Made by a program: the position numbers and the translations under genes
Source of the DNA: Asticcacaulis endophyticus
Lineage (GTDB): Bacteria; Pseudomonadota; Alphaproteobacteria; Caulobacterales; Caulobacteraceae
Direction of reading: 5' to 3'
NCBI RefSeq assembly: GCF_014652575.1
Contig: NZ_BMZB01000004.1
Span: 62,001 to 126,000, forward strand
DNA: 64,000 nt
Part shown: piece by piece, positions 55,189 to 64,000 of the stretch
Position numbering within the stretch: position 1 is the stretch's first letter
Layout: each line of letters opens with the position of its first letter
The notes under the pieces: model-generated
Databases searched by the model: none
Told to the model about the DNA's origin: nothing
The model's input: the letters and a program-made list of their open reading frames with translations, nothing else

Positions 55189-57147
55189 ATGCAGCTTCGC
55201 GAAAAATTTATGATCATAGGCGCCATGAGCGCTTTACTCGTACTCGGTATGGTCGGGGCAAGTTGGCAGTCAGGCCAACTGGCGAGTGCCCATATGGTCC
55301 AGGCCTCGACAATTTCACGGATAACGCAGAGGCACATGGAGGGCGACATGATGCATGACGCCATGAGGGCCGATGTGCTGGCTGCGCTTGTGGCAAATCA
55401 TCGGGGCGATACCTCTGCACAATCTCAGGCGCAAGCTGACTTTCGCGACCATGCCGTGAAATTCGAGACTAATTTAAAACAAAATCAGGCTGAAGCTTTG
55501 CCACTTAATCTCAAGCCGCGTTTCGACGAGGCCTTACAAAGCTTGAAAGACTATCGTCAATCCGGTGACGCCGTCTTCACGTCGCTGGCCGGTTCACATC
55601 CGGACATTGATATTTCGGTTTTTGACACGCAATTTTCGACGATGGAGGGCAGCAATGAGTTGCTTTCCAATGACATAGACGTCTGGATGGATGCGACCTC
55701 AGCCTTGGCCCGTGCTGACGAAGACCGCATCAGACTGATAGTTATATGCTTGTCCGGACTGGCGGTCGCCAGCGTCGTTGCCACAAGCGTACTGCTGTGG
55801 CGGGACATTCTGCGTCCTTTAGCAGGTTTGTCGCACACGATATCTCGTATTGCGGAGGGGGATACGGATACCGATGTGCACTTTGTCGCACGAAAAAATG
55901 AAATTGGGGTGCTGGCCCGCGCGACGCTCACGCTCAGGGAAAAAGCCAAAGACGCTTTCCTTGTCAATAATATGGTTCAGTCCATGCCAACGCCAGTGAT
56001 GGCGGTCGACATCCGCAACGACTTTCGCATTTCCTATGTGAATACGGCCAGCCAAAATCTGGTTGAACAGCTCAAAGCGCATTTCCCCTTGTATAAGGGC
56101 ACCTTGGCCGGAGAATCCGTCGACATCTTCCACCAAAAACCCGAACATCAACGCCGTATGCTTTCCGACCCGGCTAATCTGCCGCACCGGGCGCGCATAC
56201 AGCTTGGTGACGAGAGCATCGATCTTCAGATATCTGCCGTGTTTGACCAAAAGGGCCAGTATGCGGGTGCCATGCTGGTCTGGGATATTGTGACGGCGCA
56301 GGCGCGTCTCAGCCGCGAATTCGAAGTTCAGGTTCAGGATGTGGTGTCGGGATTGGCGGCATCGGCCATCGATATGTCGCATATGGCGGAAACCGTGACC
56401 GGAGAACTTAAGAAAAGCGCTGACCTGGCCGTTTCCGCGTCCTCCGCCGCTAGCCAAACCACCTCAAGCGTTCAAACCGTCGCTGCGGCCGCCGAGGAAA
56501 TGGCGGCGTCAATTCGTGAAATTTCTGATCAGGTCCAGACCACGAACCGACTGGTTTCCGAATCCTCTCAAAAAGTACTTGATGCAGATTTGGTCGCTCA
56601 GAAACTGTCGGGCGCATCAGATCGCGTCACCGAGGTAACGACCGTGATTAGCAATATCTCTAGTCAAATCAACCTGCTGGCTTTAAATGCTACGATAGAG
56701 TCCGCGCGGGCGGGCGAAGCCGGGCGAGGCTTTGCCGTGGTGGCCGGCGAAGTCAAAAATCTGGCCAACCAAACCCAGAAATCCATAGGCGAGATTAATT
56801 TGGTCATTGATGATATGCGCGGCGCGACCCGCGACATTATTGATGTGCTCTTTGAAATTCGCACTGCCGTTGATGCTATTACAAACGCAACCACATCGGT
56901 GGCCGCGGCCGTAGAAGAGCAGGCCGTAACAACGCAAGACATTGCCCGCAACATGGCCTTCGCCGCTGATGGCACACGCACGATAAGCGAAAATCTTGAG
57001 CATGTGTCGTCCGCAACCTCCCAAAGCGAAGATGCATCAGCCCATTTGCTTGGGTCCTCTCAGGCTTTATCGAAGCAAACCGACGTCCTGAATGGTCGTG
57101 TTGCGCACTTCCTGGATCGTCTAAACCGGTCCGTGCAAGGGGGGTAA
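55189..57147 (+). CDS. Methyl-accepting chemotaxis protein
   Basis: A 652-residue receptor with membrane helix 1 (residues about 8-26), a helical periplasmic sensor to about 185, helix 2 ([20 protein letters not shown]), HAMP ([20 protein letters not shown]), a PAS-like segment (residues 255-370) and a cytoplasmic signalling hairpin with [20 protein letters not shown] and [20 protein letters not shown], which contacts CheA/CheW. No CheR-docking pentapeptide is seen. GGGAGG precedes ATG 55189. The ligand is unknown. Its stop touches that of the convergent small gene. Confidence 0.94.
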   Translation: MQLREKFMIIGAMSALLVLGMVGASWQSGQLASAHMVQASTISRITQRHMEGDMMHDAMRADVLAALVANHRGDTSAQSQAQADFRDHAVKFETNLKQNQAEALPLNLKPRFDEALQSLKDYRQSGDAVFTSLAGSHPDIDISVFDTQFSTMEGSNELLSNDIDVWMDATSALARADEDRIRLIVICLSGLAVASVVATSVLLWRDILRPLAGLSHTISRIAEGDTDTDVHFVARKNEIGVLARATLTLREKAKDAFLVNNMVQSMPTPVMAVDIRNDFRISYVNTASQNLVEQLKAHFPLYKGTLAGESVDIFHQKPEHQRRMLSDPANLPHRARIQLGDESIDLQISAVFDQKGQYAGAMLVWDIVTAQARLSREFEVQVQDVVSGLAASAIDMSHMAETVTGELKKSADLAVSASSAASQTTSSVQTVAAAAEEMAASIREISDQVQTTNRLVSESSQKVLDADLVAQKLSGASDRVTEVTTVISNISSQINLLALNATIESARAGEAGRGFAVVAGEVKNLANQTQKSIGEINLVIDDMRGATRDIIDVLFEIRTAVDAITNATTSVAAAVEEQAVTTQDIARNMAFAADGTRTISENLEHVSSATSQSEDASAHLLGSSQALSKQTDVLNGRVAHFLDRLNRSVQGG

Positions 57148-57351
57148 CTACCTTTTACAAGATCGTAGACGCGCATGAATTTGGGAGCCGCGCGCTAACG
57201 CCTGTTTTTCACGAATTGAGCCATGCCGCCAGGCCGCAGTCTGCTTTACGCTGTTTACGGCGTCAATACGACAGATACTCGGTGCGGACGAAGCTGGGGA
57301 CGCAAGCATCAGCGGCAAAAGCAGGCTTAAAAGACGCAATAAGAGTTTCAT
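57148..57351 (-). CDS. Putative small exported protein
   Basis: A 67-codon frame whose first 23 residues are a signal peptide (MKLLLRLLSLLLPLMLASPA, then SSA). The mature part is short, basic and has two cysteines (ICRIDAVNSVKQTAAWRHGS). AGGA lies 9 bases before the ATG. It converges with the chemotaxis receptor gene with no gap between the stops. It was not recognised as a family and may be a small periplasmic factor. Confidence 0.5.
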   Translation of the reverse strand: MKLLLRLLSLLLPLMLASPASSAPSICRIDAVNSVKQTAAWRHGSIREKQALARGSQIHARLRSCKR

Positions 57352-57502
57352 TTTGAGATTCCTGACTCACTTAGCGCTACCAAAGCAAACCTTACGCCGC
57401 GCGAAGTCATCTCCGGTTAACCCTGTTTGTAAACCTTAATCTAGGGCTTTTAGCGTAACATTGATATCTGGGGCGTGACCCCCAGTATCACGGGGACGTT
57501 TT

Positions 57503-58639
57503 ATGTTCAGAGCTTCAGCCTTTCGATTGACATGTGTGCTAGTGGCTTTAGCGGCAAGCGGCACGGCCCGCGCTGAGATCGAATATGATGCGGTGCTCAC
57601 AACCGATCTTCTGCACAATAAGTCAGGCGGCCTGCGTGAAGGCTCACGCGTGATGAGCAATCTTGATTTATCTGCCGCATGGCAAGGCCCGTCAAATTGG
57701 GATGGATTTGCCTACGTCCTGGCCGACGCCGGGGGCGGCTTCTCTGAGCGCTACAGCGGCGACGCTCAGGTTGTATCTAATATCGACGCCCCGAAAGGCG
57801 TGCGCTTGTTTGAGGCCTGGGTGCGCCGGACCGCAGAAAGCGATCGTTGGTCTGTGACCGGCGGGTTAATTAACCTCAATGGAATCTTTGATGTACAAGA
57901 GGCTGGCGCGCTCTTCTTAAATGCATCACACGGCATCGGCCCTGATTATTCCCAGACCGGGCCGTCAATTTTTCCGTTTGCGGCGCTGGGTGTCGTCGGC
58001 GACTGGCAAGCGACGGATACTTTGCGTTTACGCGGGGGGCTATTCGATGGCGTCGCGGGCGACCCCTCACATCAGAGCCGTTTTATAGGCATAAAGCTGA
58101 GTGAGGCAGACGGGGCCCATTGGGTGGTAGAAGCCGAGCAAAATTTCAGCCGTGGCTATGTCAAGGTGGGGGCCTGGGGCTACACGGCCGAGACGGAGCG
58201 TCTGGATGGTTCTGGACCATCACACGCTAATCGCGGTCAATATGTTCAAGTGAAATATGATTTTTATCGCCCCGATCCTGAGAGCGATCGCGGCCTATCA
58301 GCATGGCTACGCTGGGGGCAGGCCAACGAGGATGTTCAGGCGATTGAAACCTACATAGGGGGCGGATTGGTGTGGACGGCCCCACTGGCGGGGCGGGATT
58401 CCGACGCCGTGGGTATCGCCATCGCCAAGGCGGATTTGGGCACACCTTATGCGGCCGCGCAAGGAGTTGCGCTAAAGCCAGAAACGGCCTTGGAATTAAG
58501 CTATCGTTATGCCATTCGCGATGGCCTAAGTGTGCAGCCGGATATTCAATATGTCCAAAACCCCTCTGGCGACCCGGATACTAAGGGGGCTCTGGTGCTG
58601 GGCGTGCGCTTGCGCGTAGGGCTTCAGGCGTTCGACTAA
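57503..58639 (+). CDS. OprB-like carbohydrate-selective porin
   Basis: A 378-residue outer-membrane barrel protein with a signal peptide (RLTCVLVALAASGTARA) and the OprB-family pattern (YDAVLTTDLLHNKSGGLREG, LFEAWVRRTAESDRWSVTGG, INLNGIFDVQEAGALFLNAS, SGPSHANRGQYVQVKYDFYR). It ends with an amphipathic strand. Such porins admit sugars in proteobacteria. GGGG lies before ATG 57503. It is monocistronic, with a large stem-loop after it. Confidence 0.9.
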   Translation: MFRASAFRLTCVLVALAASGTARAEIEYDAVLTTDLLHNKSGGLREGSRVMSNLDLSAAWQGPSNWDGFAYVLADAGGGFSERYSGDAQVVSNIDAPKGVRLFEAWVRRTAESDRWSVTGGLINLNGIFDVQEAGALFLNASHGIGPDYSQTGPSIFPFAALGVVGDWQATDTLRLRGGLFDGVAGDPSHQSRFIGIKLSEADGAHWVVEAEQNFSRGYVKVGAWGYTAETERLDGSGPSHANRGQYVQVKYDFYRPDPESDRGLSAWLRWGQANEDVQAIETYIGGGLVWTAPLAGRDSDAVGIAIAKADLGTPYAAAQGVALKPETALELSYRYAIRDGLSVQPDIQYVQNPSGDPDTKGALVLGVRLRVGLQAFD

Positions 58640-59008
58640 AGGCGCCCCGGCGTACTCACCTGTGCTCCGAATTCAGTCGCGATCATTTCCCCTCCAGTAC
58701 GCCTGCGCCTTAAGAGCCTGTTGCTTGCAATGCTAGATATTGTCTCCTGGACTAAATCGAGTTTAAAGTTAGCTCTGGCACTTGCGATGTCCCCTTTCTT
58801 GAGTTCACTGAGGCAGGCAAGAGTCCGTTAATCGGATATTTCGGTATCCTCCAAACGTCCGTATTGCGCACAAAACAATCATATACTTCAGGGCGACTAT
58901 GACCTGTCTCAGTAGTTTGGATGGTCGCTTAGCTCATTAAGCGTTGACGCTGGGTATTATTGCGTCTAATTCGCAAATCACAGAGCAGTGCTGTTACTCC
59001 GGTACAAT
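58640..59008. other. Intergenic region between oprB-like gene and response regulator
   Basis: This 369-base gap begins with an extended stem-loop: GGCGTACT (58649-58656) with AGTACGCC (58696-58703) and outer GGCGC (58641-58645) with GCGCC (58705-58709). It has a 39-base loop and no U-run. The rest has no gene; the response-regulator promoter should be near 58930-58990, but was not resolved. Confidence 0.5.
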
Positions 59009-59692
59009 ATGAAGATCTTAGTTGTCGAGGACGACGTACAAACCGCGAATTTCATTGCACGGGGGCTTTCGCAGTCTGGGCATACGGTGGACGTCTCAAC
59101 AGATGGCGAAGATGGTCTGATTCAGGCGACCCGTACGGCCTATGATGTTATGATTATCGACCGCATGTTGCCGAAATGCTCTGGGCTGGAGTTGGTTCAG
59201 GCGGTGCGCAGTGGCCATATCAACACCCCCGTTCTGATGTTAACCGCTCTGTCATCGGTCGATGATCGGGTCGAGGGGCTTGAAAGCGGGGCGGATGATT
59301 ATCTGGCAAAACCGTTCGCCTTTACTGAGCTTTTGGCACGCGTCAGGGCCCTGCATCGCCGGGCGGCCGCGCCGGGGGAGGAGCTTGCCAATGACATCCA
59401 TATTGGTGATCTGCATTTCGACCTGTACCGCCGCCGGGTGACACGGGCCGGCCGCCGCATCGATCTAACTCCGCAAGAGTTTAAGCTGCTTGAGTATCTC
59501 GTACGGCGACGCGGAGAAACGATTACGAGGGCCATGCTATTGGAAAACTTGTGGGGCTATGATTTCGATCCGCGGACCAATATTGTCGAGGCTCACATTA
59601 GCCGCCTGCGTGCCAAACTGGATGTTCCGGGGGGGCGCCCTCTGCTGAGAACCTTGCGCGGATTTGGCTATGTGATTGACGATGCCGATTAA
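59009..59692 (+). CDS. OmpR-family response regulator
   Basis: A 227-residue two-domain regulator. The receiver has VVEDD at residues 5-9 and phosphorylated Asp51 (VMIIDRMLPKCSG), then Lys in DDYLAKPFAFTELL. The OmpR/PhoB winged helix ends the protein (ITRAMLLENLWGYDFDPRTN, IVEAHISRLRAKLD, LLRTLRGFGYVIDD). ATG 59009 is the natural receiver start. Overlap of 11 bases with the kinase gene suggests coupling. It likely controls the siderophore receptor downstream. Confidence 0.95.
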   Translation: MKILVVEDDVQTANFIARGLSQSGHTVDVSTDGEDGLIQATRTAYDVMIIDRMLPKCSGLELVQAVRSGHINTPVLMLTALSSVDDRVEGLESGADDYLAKPFAFTELLARVRALHRRAAAPGEELANDIHIGDLHFDLYRRRVTRAGRRIDLTPQEFKLLEYLVRRRGETITRAMLLENLWGYDFDPRTNIVEAHISRLRAKLDVPGGRPLLRTLRGFGYVIDDAD

Positions 59693-61037
59693 CAGCGTCT
59701 GGAAGAATCGTATCTGGAAGACGGGCACCTTTCGTCTGGCGGTGATCTTTTCGCTGATTTTCGGGATCGGCAGTGGTGTGTTTCTGGTAATCCTAAACCT
59801 CACCATCGTGCGCCTGGCCGAAAGTGAAATTCAGGACGCCCTGCGCCATCAACTGGCCATCATGCGCGCCGACGTGAAGCTTGAAGGGGCCGCCGCCCTG
59901 TCCAATGTCCTCAAAGAACATAGCCGCACCGACAGTCTGGGGCGCTACAGCTACCGCGTGGTGACGCCTGCGGGTGTGGTCTTTAGCAATGGCTTAGGCG
60001 TTGAGGCCGAAGACATAGATGGTGCCGGTCGCCTTAAAAACAGGGCCACTACTTTGTTGATCATGACCGAGCGTATGCCCGACGGCACCTTTCTGGCGGT
60101 CGGGCGTGATACAATGGCGCTGGCGCAACTGCGCACCGGACTGAACCGGGTGGCACTATGGGGTGGTATAGGGTTGGTCGTGCTGTCCATCGGCGCCGGT
60201 GCGGTCTCTGGCTATCTGTTCCTGAAACGGCTTGACGGTGTGAATGATACGATCGTCAGGATCATGGATAGCCGTCTGGATATGCGCATACCGGCGATTG
60301 GCTATGGCCGGGAATTTGATGAACTGGCGGGCAATCTTAACCTGATGCTCAAGCGGCTGGAAGTGGCGGTGACCTCGCTCAGACAGGTTTCGGCAGACCT
60401 GGCCCATGATCTGCGCACGCCGCTTACGCGTCTGCGCTTGCGCCTCGAAACCGCTGAACACTCAAAGCCGGAAGTTCAGCAGGAAGAAATCCGGATCGCC
60501 ATAGAGGAAATTGACGAAATCCTGCGCTTGTTTGGGGCCCTGTTGCGCATCACACGGGTGGAAAGCGGTGAAGCCCGCCTCAGCGGCGAAACCGTCAATC
60601 TGGCTGACGTGGCACGGGAGGTGATCGATGCCTATCTGCCCTCGGTCGAGGATGATGGCCATCGCTTGGAGCTGATAGCGACCGGTGCGTGTGAGGTGTC
60701 AGGGGATAAACGATTGCTACGTCAGGTGATGTCCAATCTGATCGAAAACGCCCTGACACATACGCCGGATGGGACCCAGATCATTGTGTCAGTCGCAGGG
60801 GGCGCTGATGGGGTTGAACTGACGGTGGCTGACGACGGCCCGGGCATTGCGGATGACTTCAAACCCCACGTTATGAAACGGTTTTACCGTCTGGATGCCA
60901 GCCGGTCGCGCGTCGGTTACGGTTTGGGCTTGCCATTGGTGGCCGCCGTTTCCGAAGCCCACCGTGCGACCGTATCGCTACATGACAATGCACCGGGCTT
61001 GCGGGTGAGTATCCATTTTCCCCTGGGAATGACGTAA
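59682..61037 (+). CDS. Sensor histidine kinase partner of the response regulator
   Basis: A 451-residue membrane kinase with helix 1 (residues about 15-36), a periplasmic sensor of about 110 residues, helix 2 (ALWGGIGLVVLSIGAGAVSG), HAMP, the HisKA box with His242 (LAHDLRTPLTRLRLRLETAE), and HATPase motifs (NLIENALTHTPDG, VADDGPGIADDF, GYGLGLPLV). The start ATG 59682 lies within the last codons of the response regulator gene. The signal is unknown. The linkage to a TonB receptor recalls Pseudomonas PfeR-PfeS. Confidence 0.93.
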   Translation: MPINSVWKNRIWKTGTFRLAVIFSLIFGIGSGVFLVILNLTIVRLAESEIQDALRHQLAIMRADVKLEGAAALSNVLKEHSRTDSLGRYSYRVVTPAGVVFSNGLGVEAEDIDGAGRLKNRATTLLIMTERMPDGTFLAVGRDTMALAQLRTGLNRVALWGGIGLVVLSIGAGAVSGYLFLKRLDGVNDTIVRIMDSRLDMRIPAIGYGREFDELAGNLNLMLKRLEVAVTSLRQVSADLAHDLRTPLTRLRLRLETAEHSKPEVQQEEIRIAIEEIDEILRLFGALLRITRVESGEARLSGETVNLADVAREVIDAYLPSVEDDGHRLELIATGACEVSGDKRLLRQVMSNLIENALTHTPDGTQIIVSVAGGADGVELTVADDGPGIADDFKPHVMKRFYRLDASRSRVGYGLGLPLVAAVSEAHRATVSLHDNAPGLRVSIHFPLGMT

Positions 61038-61063
61038 ACCCACGTATCCCAAAATTGGTCTCC

Positions 61064-61081
61064 AAACCTAGTATCGTGCTG
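61064..61081 (+). repeat. Near copy of the left end of palindromic element 2
   Basis: AAACCTAGTATCGTGCTG matches 12620-12637 at 17 of 18 positions (T to G at one base). The match stops after that, so only the CTAG-containing outer arm and its flank are kept. It lies just after the histidine kinase stop. Confidence 0.5.
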
Positions 61082-61084
61082 TCA

Positions 61085-61099
61085 ACATTACCGTAATGT
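61085..61099. promoter_or_regulatory. Palindrome upstream of the siderophore receptor
   Basis: ACATTACCGTAATGT is a perfect 6-bp inverted repeat around CCG, 136 bases before the receptor ATG. It could be the response-regulator target; this is inferred from position alone. Confidence 0.4.
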
Positions 61100-61171
61100 G
61101 ACGGAAAGGTTATGTTTTGCGTATGTTGGTTCGCAATTATTGCGACGCATTTTCAATTGTGATAGCGGCCT

Positions 61172-61190
61172 CATAATGAAACTCATTTTT
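61172..61190 (+). promoter_or_regulatory. Fur-box-like sequence upstream of the siderophore receptor
   Basis: CATAATGAAACTCATTTTT matches the 19-base Fur consensus GATAATGATAATCATTATC at 14 positions. It lies 45 bases before the receptor ATG, where Fur or Irr-type iron regulators usually bind. Alphaproteobacterial Fur sites are more diverged than E. coli sites, so the match is supportive only. Confidence 0.55.
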
Positions 61191-61234
61191 ATTTCGGGTT
61201 TTTCTGAAATATTTGATAATCTGTTGGGGCTATT

Positions 61235-63409
61235 ATGATATTACCAATGAAAATCACGGGGATTAAGTCCCTCAGCATTCACCTCCTGACATCCACCGCG
61301 CTCATTCTGGGGCTCGCCGCCGTCCCGGCACATGCACAGCCTGTTGATGCCGCCGAAGAAGAGCGCGTGACCGAAGTTGTGGTCACGGCATCAGGCTTCA
61401 AGCAAAATATCGAACAGGCTCCGGCTTCCATAAGCGTTCTGTCACGTAAGGAACTTGAGCAGGAGCGTCACCAAAGCCTGGCCGAAGCGCTGGCCAATGT
61501 TGAGGGCGTCGATGTTGGCGACACGGCCGGCAAGACGGGCGGCCTCAACATCAATATCCGTGGTATGGGCAGTGAATATTCGCTGATCCTGATCGACGGG
61601 CGCCGCCAGAATGCTGCCGGTTCCATCACGCCAAACGGTTTTGGTGAAACCTCGTCCAGCTTCATTCCGCCGATGTCAGCCATCGATCGCATAGAAGTGG
61701 TGCGCGGGCCGGTATCCACGCTTTATGGTTCGGACGCGATGGGCGGCGTCGTCAACATCATTACTCGTAAAGTCGGCAAGATCTGGCAGGGTTCCGCAAC
61801 CGCCGGTGCTACGCTTCAGGCCGACGACAGCTTTGGCAATATCTACAACGGTAACTTCTACGCCAACGGCCCCTTGGTTCAGGACAAACTGGGCCTTGCC
61901 GTGCGTGGTAGCTACCAGACACGCGAAGAATCAAGCCTCACCTACGAAAATATCAACGGTGGTACGGCGATTGTCTCCACTCGGGGCCCAAGCCCGGTTG
62001 AGAATGAAATCTGGTCAGCGGGCGCGCGCCTAAGCTTCACCCCGACCGAGAACCACGACCTGATGTTCGATTATGACATCAATAAGCAGTGGTACGATAA
62101 CTCAGTTGCACAGTTGGGTACGATCGGCACCAGTGGCTATGCGCCTGAGCAGGAATTCAATAACGAAGAAATGGTTTTATCGCATAATTGGCGTCTTGGC
62201 TTTGGTGAGTTGCAAACGACCTTGTCACGCGGTGTCCGCGAAACCATCGGGCGTATTTTGCCAAGCGATGTGCCAGGGGGCGGTAATGCCGGTGATCCGC
62301 GCACGCTAGAAGCCACCAACAGCATTTTCGACACTAAGCTGTTCTCACAATGGCGCAACCATACCTTCACCGTCGGCGGCCAGTACTGGGATGCTGAAAT
62401 GGTCGATGGTGTGGCCCCAGCGCCTTATGAGCATCAGCAATGGGCCCTGTTTGCCGAAGACGAATGGCGTCTTATGCCCACTCTGGCCCTGACGCTGGGC
62501 GTTCGTGCCGATGACCATAGCGTCTTTGGCAAGCATACCTCACCGCGCGCCTATCTGGTGTGGAACACCACACCGAACTGGACCCTCAAGGGCGGCGTAA
62601 GCCAGGGCTTTAAAACGCCGCAGTTGAACCAGATTGCACCCGGTATTACCGGCTTCACCGGTCAAGGCACCCGCCCAACCATCGGCTCGCCCGGCCTGAA
62701 GCCTGAAACCTCGACCAGCACTGAATTTGCGGTCTTCTACGACAACCGCAGTGATTTCCGCGCCAATGTTACCGTCTTCCATAACAAGTTCGAAGACAAG
62801 ATTGCCACGGGTGATCCGCTCGACAACTGTTCGTTCGCCGTATCACCTAACCGTCCGGGGTGCGTCGACTATGGCATCTGGCCCCTGGTCGACACCTTTG
62901 CGCAAAGCGTCAATGTCGATGAAGCAGAAACTCAGGGCGTTGAAGGCGCGTTCCGCTATCTGATCGCCGAGGGCTGGAGCCTGACCGGCAACTATACCTA
63001 TACTGACACCGAGCAAAAAAGCGGCAGCGCCAAAGGCCGCCCGCTCAACAACACACCGGCCCACATGATCAACGGTTCAGTGCGCTGGAACGCCAGTGAT
63101 AAGCTGAACCTGTGGCTGCGGGGCGAATATCGCTCAGAGCGATATAGATCGGAAGACAGTACGACATCGACCGCCAAGCGTACCTTCGGTGACTATAAGC
63201 CTTACGGGATCTTCCATACCGGCGGGTCATATAAGGTCACCGATAAGGTCACAGTCAATGCGGTGATCTATAACATCTTTGACAAAGATTTCGTCAGCTA
63301 CGGCGGCTATGTCAGCAATACCAATACTGGTGCAATTTCCTACACTAACCTTTATTCAAACAATCAAGAACCACGCCGGTTGTGGCTGTCGATTACAACT
63401 GAATTTTAA
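61235..63409 (+). CDS. TonB-dependent catecholate-siderophore receptor (CirA-like)
   Basis: A 724-residue outer-membrane receptor. A signal peptide (LILGLAAVPAHA) is followed by a TonB box (TEVVVTASG), a plug (LAEALANVEGVDVGDT, LNINIRGMGSEYSLILIDGR, IDRIEVVRGPVSTLYGSDAM) and a 22-strand barrel ending in Phe (ITTEF). The wording of the plug resembles CirA/IrgA catecholate receptors. It lies after a two-component pair and has a Fur-like site 45 bases upstream, so it should import ferric siderophores under iron control. ATG 61235 has GGGG upstream. A strong terminator follows. Confidence 0.93.
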   Translation: MILPMKITGIKSLSIHLLTSTALILGLAAVPAHAQPVDAAEEERVTEVVVTASGFKQNIEQAPASISVLSRKELEQERHQSLAEALANVEGVDVGDTAGKTGGLNINIRGMGSEYSLILIDGRRQNAAGSITPNGFGETSSSFIPPMSAIDRIEVVRGPVSTLYGSDAMGGVVNIITRKVGKIWQGSATAGATLQADDSFGNIYNGNFYANGPLVQDKLGLAVRGSYQTREESSLTYENINGGTAIVSTRGPSPVENEIWSAGARLSFTPTENHDLMFDYDINKQWYDNSVAQLGTIGTSGYAPEQEFNNEEMVLSHNWRLGFGELQTTLSRGVRETIGRILPSDVPGGGNAGDPRTLEATNSIFDTKLFSQWRNHTFTVGGQYWDAEMVDGVAPAPYEHQQWALFAEDEWRLMPTLALTLGVRADDHSVFGKHTSPRAYLVWNTTPNWTLKGGVSQGFKTPQLNQIAPGITGFTGQGTRPTIGSPGLKPETSTSTEFAVFYDNRSDFRANVTVFHNKFEDKIATGDPLDNCSFAVSPNRPGCVDYGIWPLVDTFAQSVNVDEAETQGVEGAFRYLIAEGWSLTGNYTYTDTEQKSGSAKGRPLNNTPAHMINGSVRWNASDKLNLWLRGEYRSERYRSEDSTTSTAKRTFGDYKPYGIFHTGGSYKVTDKVTVNAVIYNIFDKDFVSYGGYVSNTNTGAISYTNLYSNNQEPRRLWLSITTEF

Positions 63410-63413
63410 ATAA

Positions 63414-63445
63414 AAAGGCCGGGAGCAATCCCGGCCTTTCTTTAG
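63414..63445 (+). terminator. Terminator after the siderophore receptor
   Basis: AAAGGCCGGGA (63414-63424) pairs with TCCCGGCCTTT (63429-63439) around GCAA, followed by CTTT. Because the left arm starts in an A-run, it may also end the convergent RTX gene. Confidence 0.93.
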
Positions 63446-63550
63446 GGTAATTATAAGGTATCGGGCATTCCTAGCCATGATCCCTTTTTCGGGCCAATAG
63501 ATACTGTTACGCGGCTTTACCTTGGGGTGCATAAGCCCCTAAAGTCATCA

Positions 63551-64000
63551 TCACGCGACAAAGAGGAAATCATCAACAGACAGGGTTGGGGTGTTCATCA
63601 GAAAAGCGATGACATTCGCGCCACTGGCACCGGTGCCATCAACGTCGTACCACAGCGCTCTGGTGTTGGTGTCGTAGTAAAAGGTCGCCGTTGCCGCCAC
63701 GGGGGTTGCCCCGGCGCCTTGCAACAGACCAAGGCCTGATGTCAGGCTAAAACCGGCAGGAATATTGAACTCTGAGCCTTTGAATACAAATTTGTCGCCT
63801 TCGGCATGGCTGAAGTCGAATACGTAGTCGGCCGGTTCATTCCTTGCGTCGTAATAAAAATAATCCGCACCCACACCACCGGTCAGTTCATCTTCGCCCG
63901 CGCCGCCGACGAGGAAATCGTTACCCGATCCGGCATCAAGGATATCGTCACCTTGATCGCCTTGCAGTGTGTCATTGCCGTCTTGACCATAAAGCCGATC
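63551..64000 (-). CDS. RTX-type calcium-binding protein, C-terminal part (5' end outside window)
   Basis: The minus-strand frame is open at the window edge and ends at TGA 63551, giving 149 residues. The first part has RTX nonapeptide repeats of the GGxGxDxLx type (GQDGNDTLQGDQGDDILDAG, GSGNDFLVGGAGEDELTGG), which fold into a calcium-binding beta-roll. The last 100 residues are a typical C-terminal domain (FDFSHAEGDKFVFKGSEFNI, ATFYYDTNTRALWYDVDGTG) of peptidase- or lipase-like RTX proteins and would carry the type I secretion signal. The type of catalytic or adhesive part cannot be told here. Confidence 0.88.
   Translation of the reverse strand, partial: DRLYGQDGNDTLQGDQGDDILDAGSGNDFLVGGAGEDELTGGVGADYFYYDARNEPADYVFDFSHAEGDKFVFKGSEFNIPAGFSLTSGLGLLQGAGATPVAATATFYYDTNTRALWYDVDGTGASGANVIAFLMNTPTLSVDDFLFVA

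Overview
The window looks like a chromosomal segment of a stalked alphaproteobacterium of the order Caulobacterales, most likely Asticcacaulis or a close relative. The reasons are the flagellin locus (flbT, flaF, several ~277-residue flagellins, a FlaEY-like protein and FlmG-like TPR/glycosyltransferases), sigma-54 promoters before flagellin genes, GANTC sites of the kind methylated by CcrM, and several TonB/porin/RND systems. The genus is an inference. Most of the window is ordinary core chromosome. No prophage, transposase, integrase or CRISPR array was seen. 

Layout. 1-4850: 3' part of glyS, then ppdK with a hairpin-rich leader and a strong terminator. 5008-6513: three small unknown membrane or surface genes, one of only 30 codons. 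6510-8106: an NrtR-type Nudix/winged-helix regulator and an HD hydrolase. 8233-9066: a universal stress protein. 9044-20456: the flagellin island, with two tandem FlmG-like proteins, two long CTAG-bounded palindromic elements, flbT, flaF, two sigma-54 flagellins, a FlaG-like gene, a third divergent flagellin and a FlaEY-like giant. 20606-24396: two unknown envelope proteins, ssb, a polysaccharide deacetylase and a family-2 glycosyltransferase. 24393-31121: a TetR repressor divergent from an AcrA-AcrB-NodT type efflux operon. 31419-35546: gyrA, coaD and an exported cyclophilin. 35583-36791: ppx/gppA. 37040-43590: hspQ, tRNA-Lys, a lipoprotein gene, tgt-queA, two paralogous small proteins, a second cyclophilin, rlmE and small membrane genes. 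43797-48571: the guanine nucleotide genes guaB and guaA with a MAPEG protein and an RsmB-like methyltransferase between them. 

48572-58639 is more accessory. It holds an N-terminally truncated apiosidase-like glycosidase just after guaA, a TetR-controlled SDR-ADH-SDR-OYE oxidoreductase operon, a chemotaxis receptor and an OprB-like porin. 59009-63409 is a response regulator/histidine kinase pair followed by a CirA-like catecholate-siderophore receptor with a Fur-box-like site upstream. The window closes inside an RTX-type calcium-binding protein. 

The main points for a second look are: the palindromic element whose arm supplies the Shine-Dalgarno sequence of the first FlmG-like gene; the duplicated FlmG-like pair; the tRNA-guanine transglycosylase that lacks two of the three expected zinc cysteines; Met at the quinolone-determining position of GyrA; the ppdK leader with mutually exclusive hairpins; the siderophore regulation locus; and repeated 3'-to-3' gene pairs whose stop codons touch or overlap.
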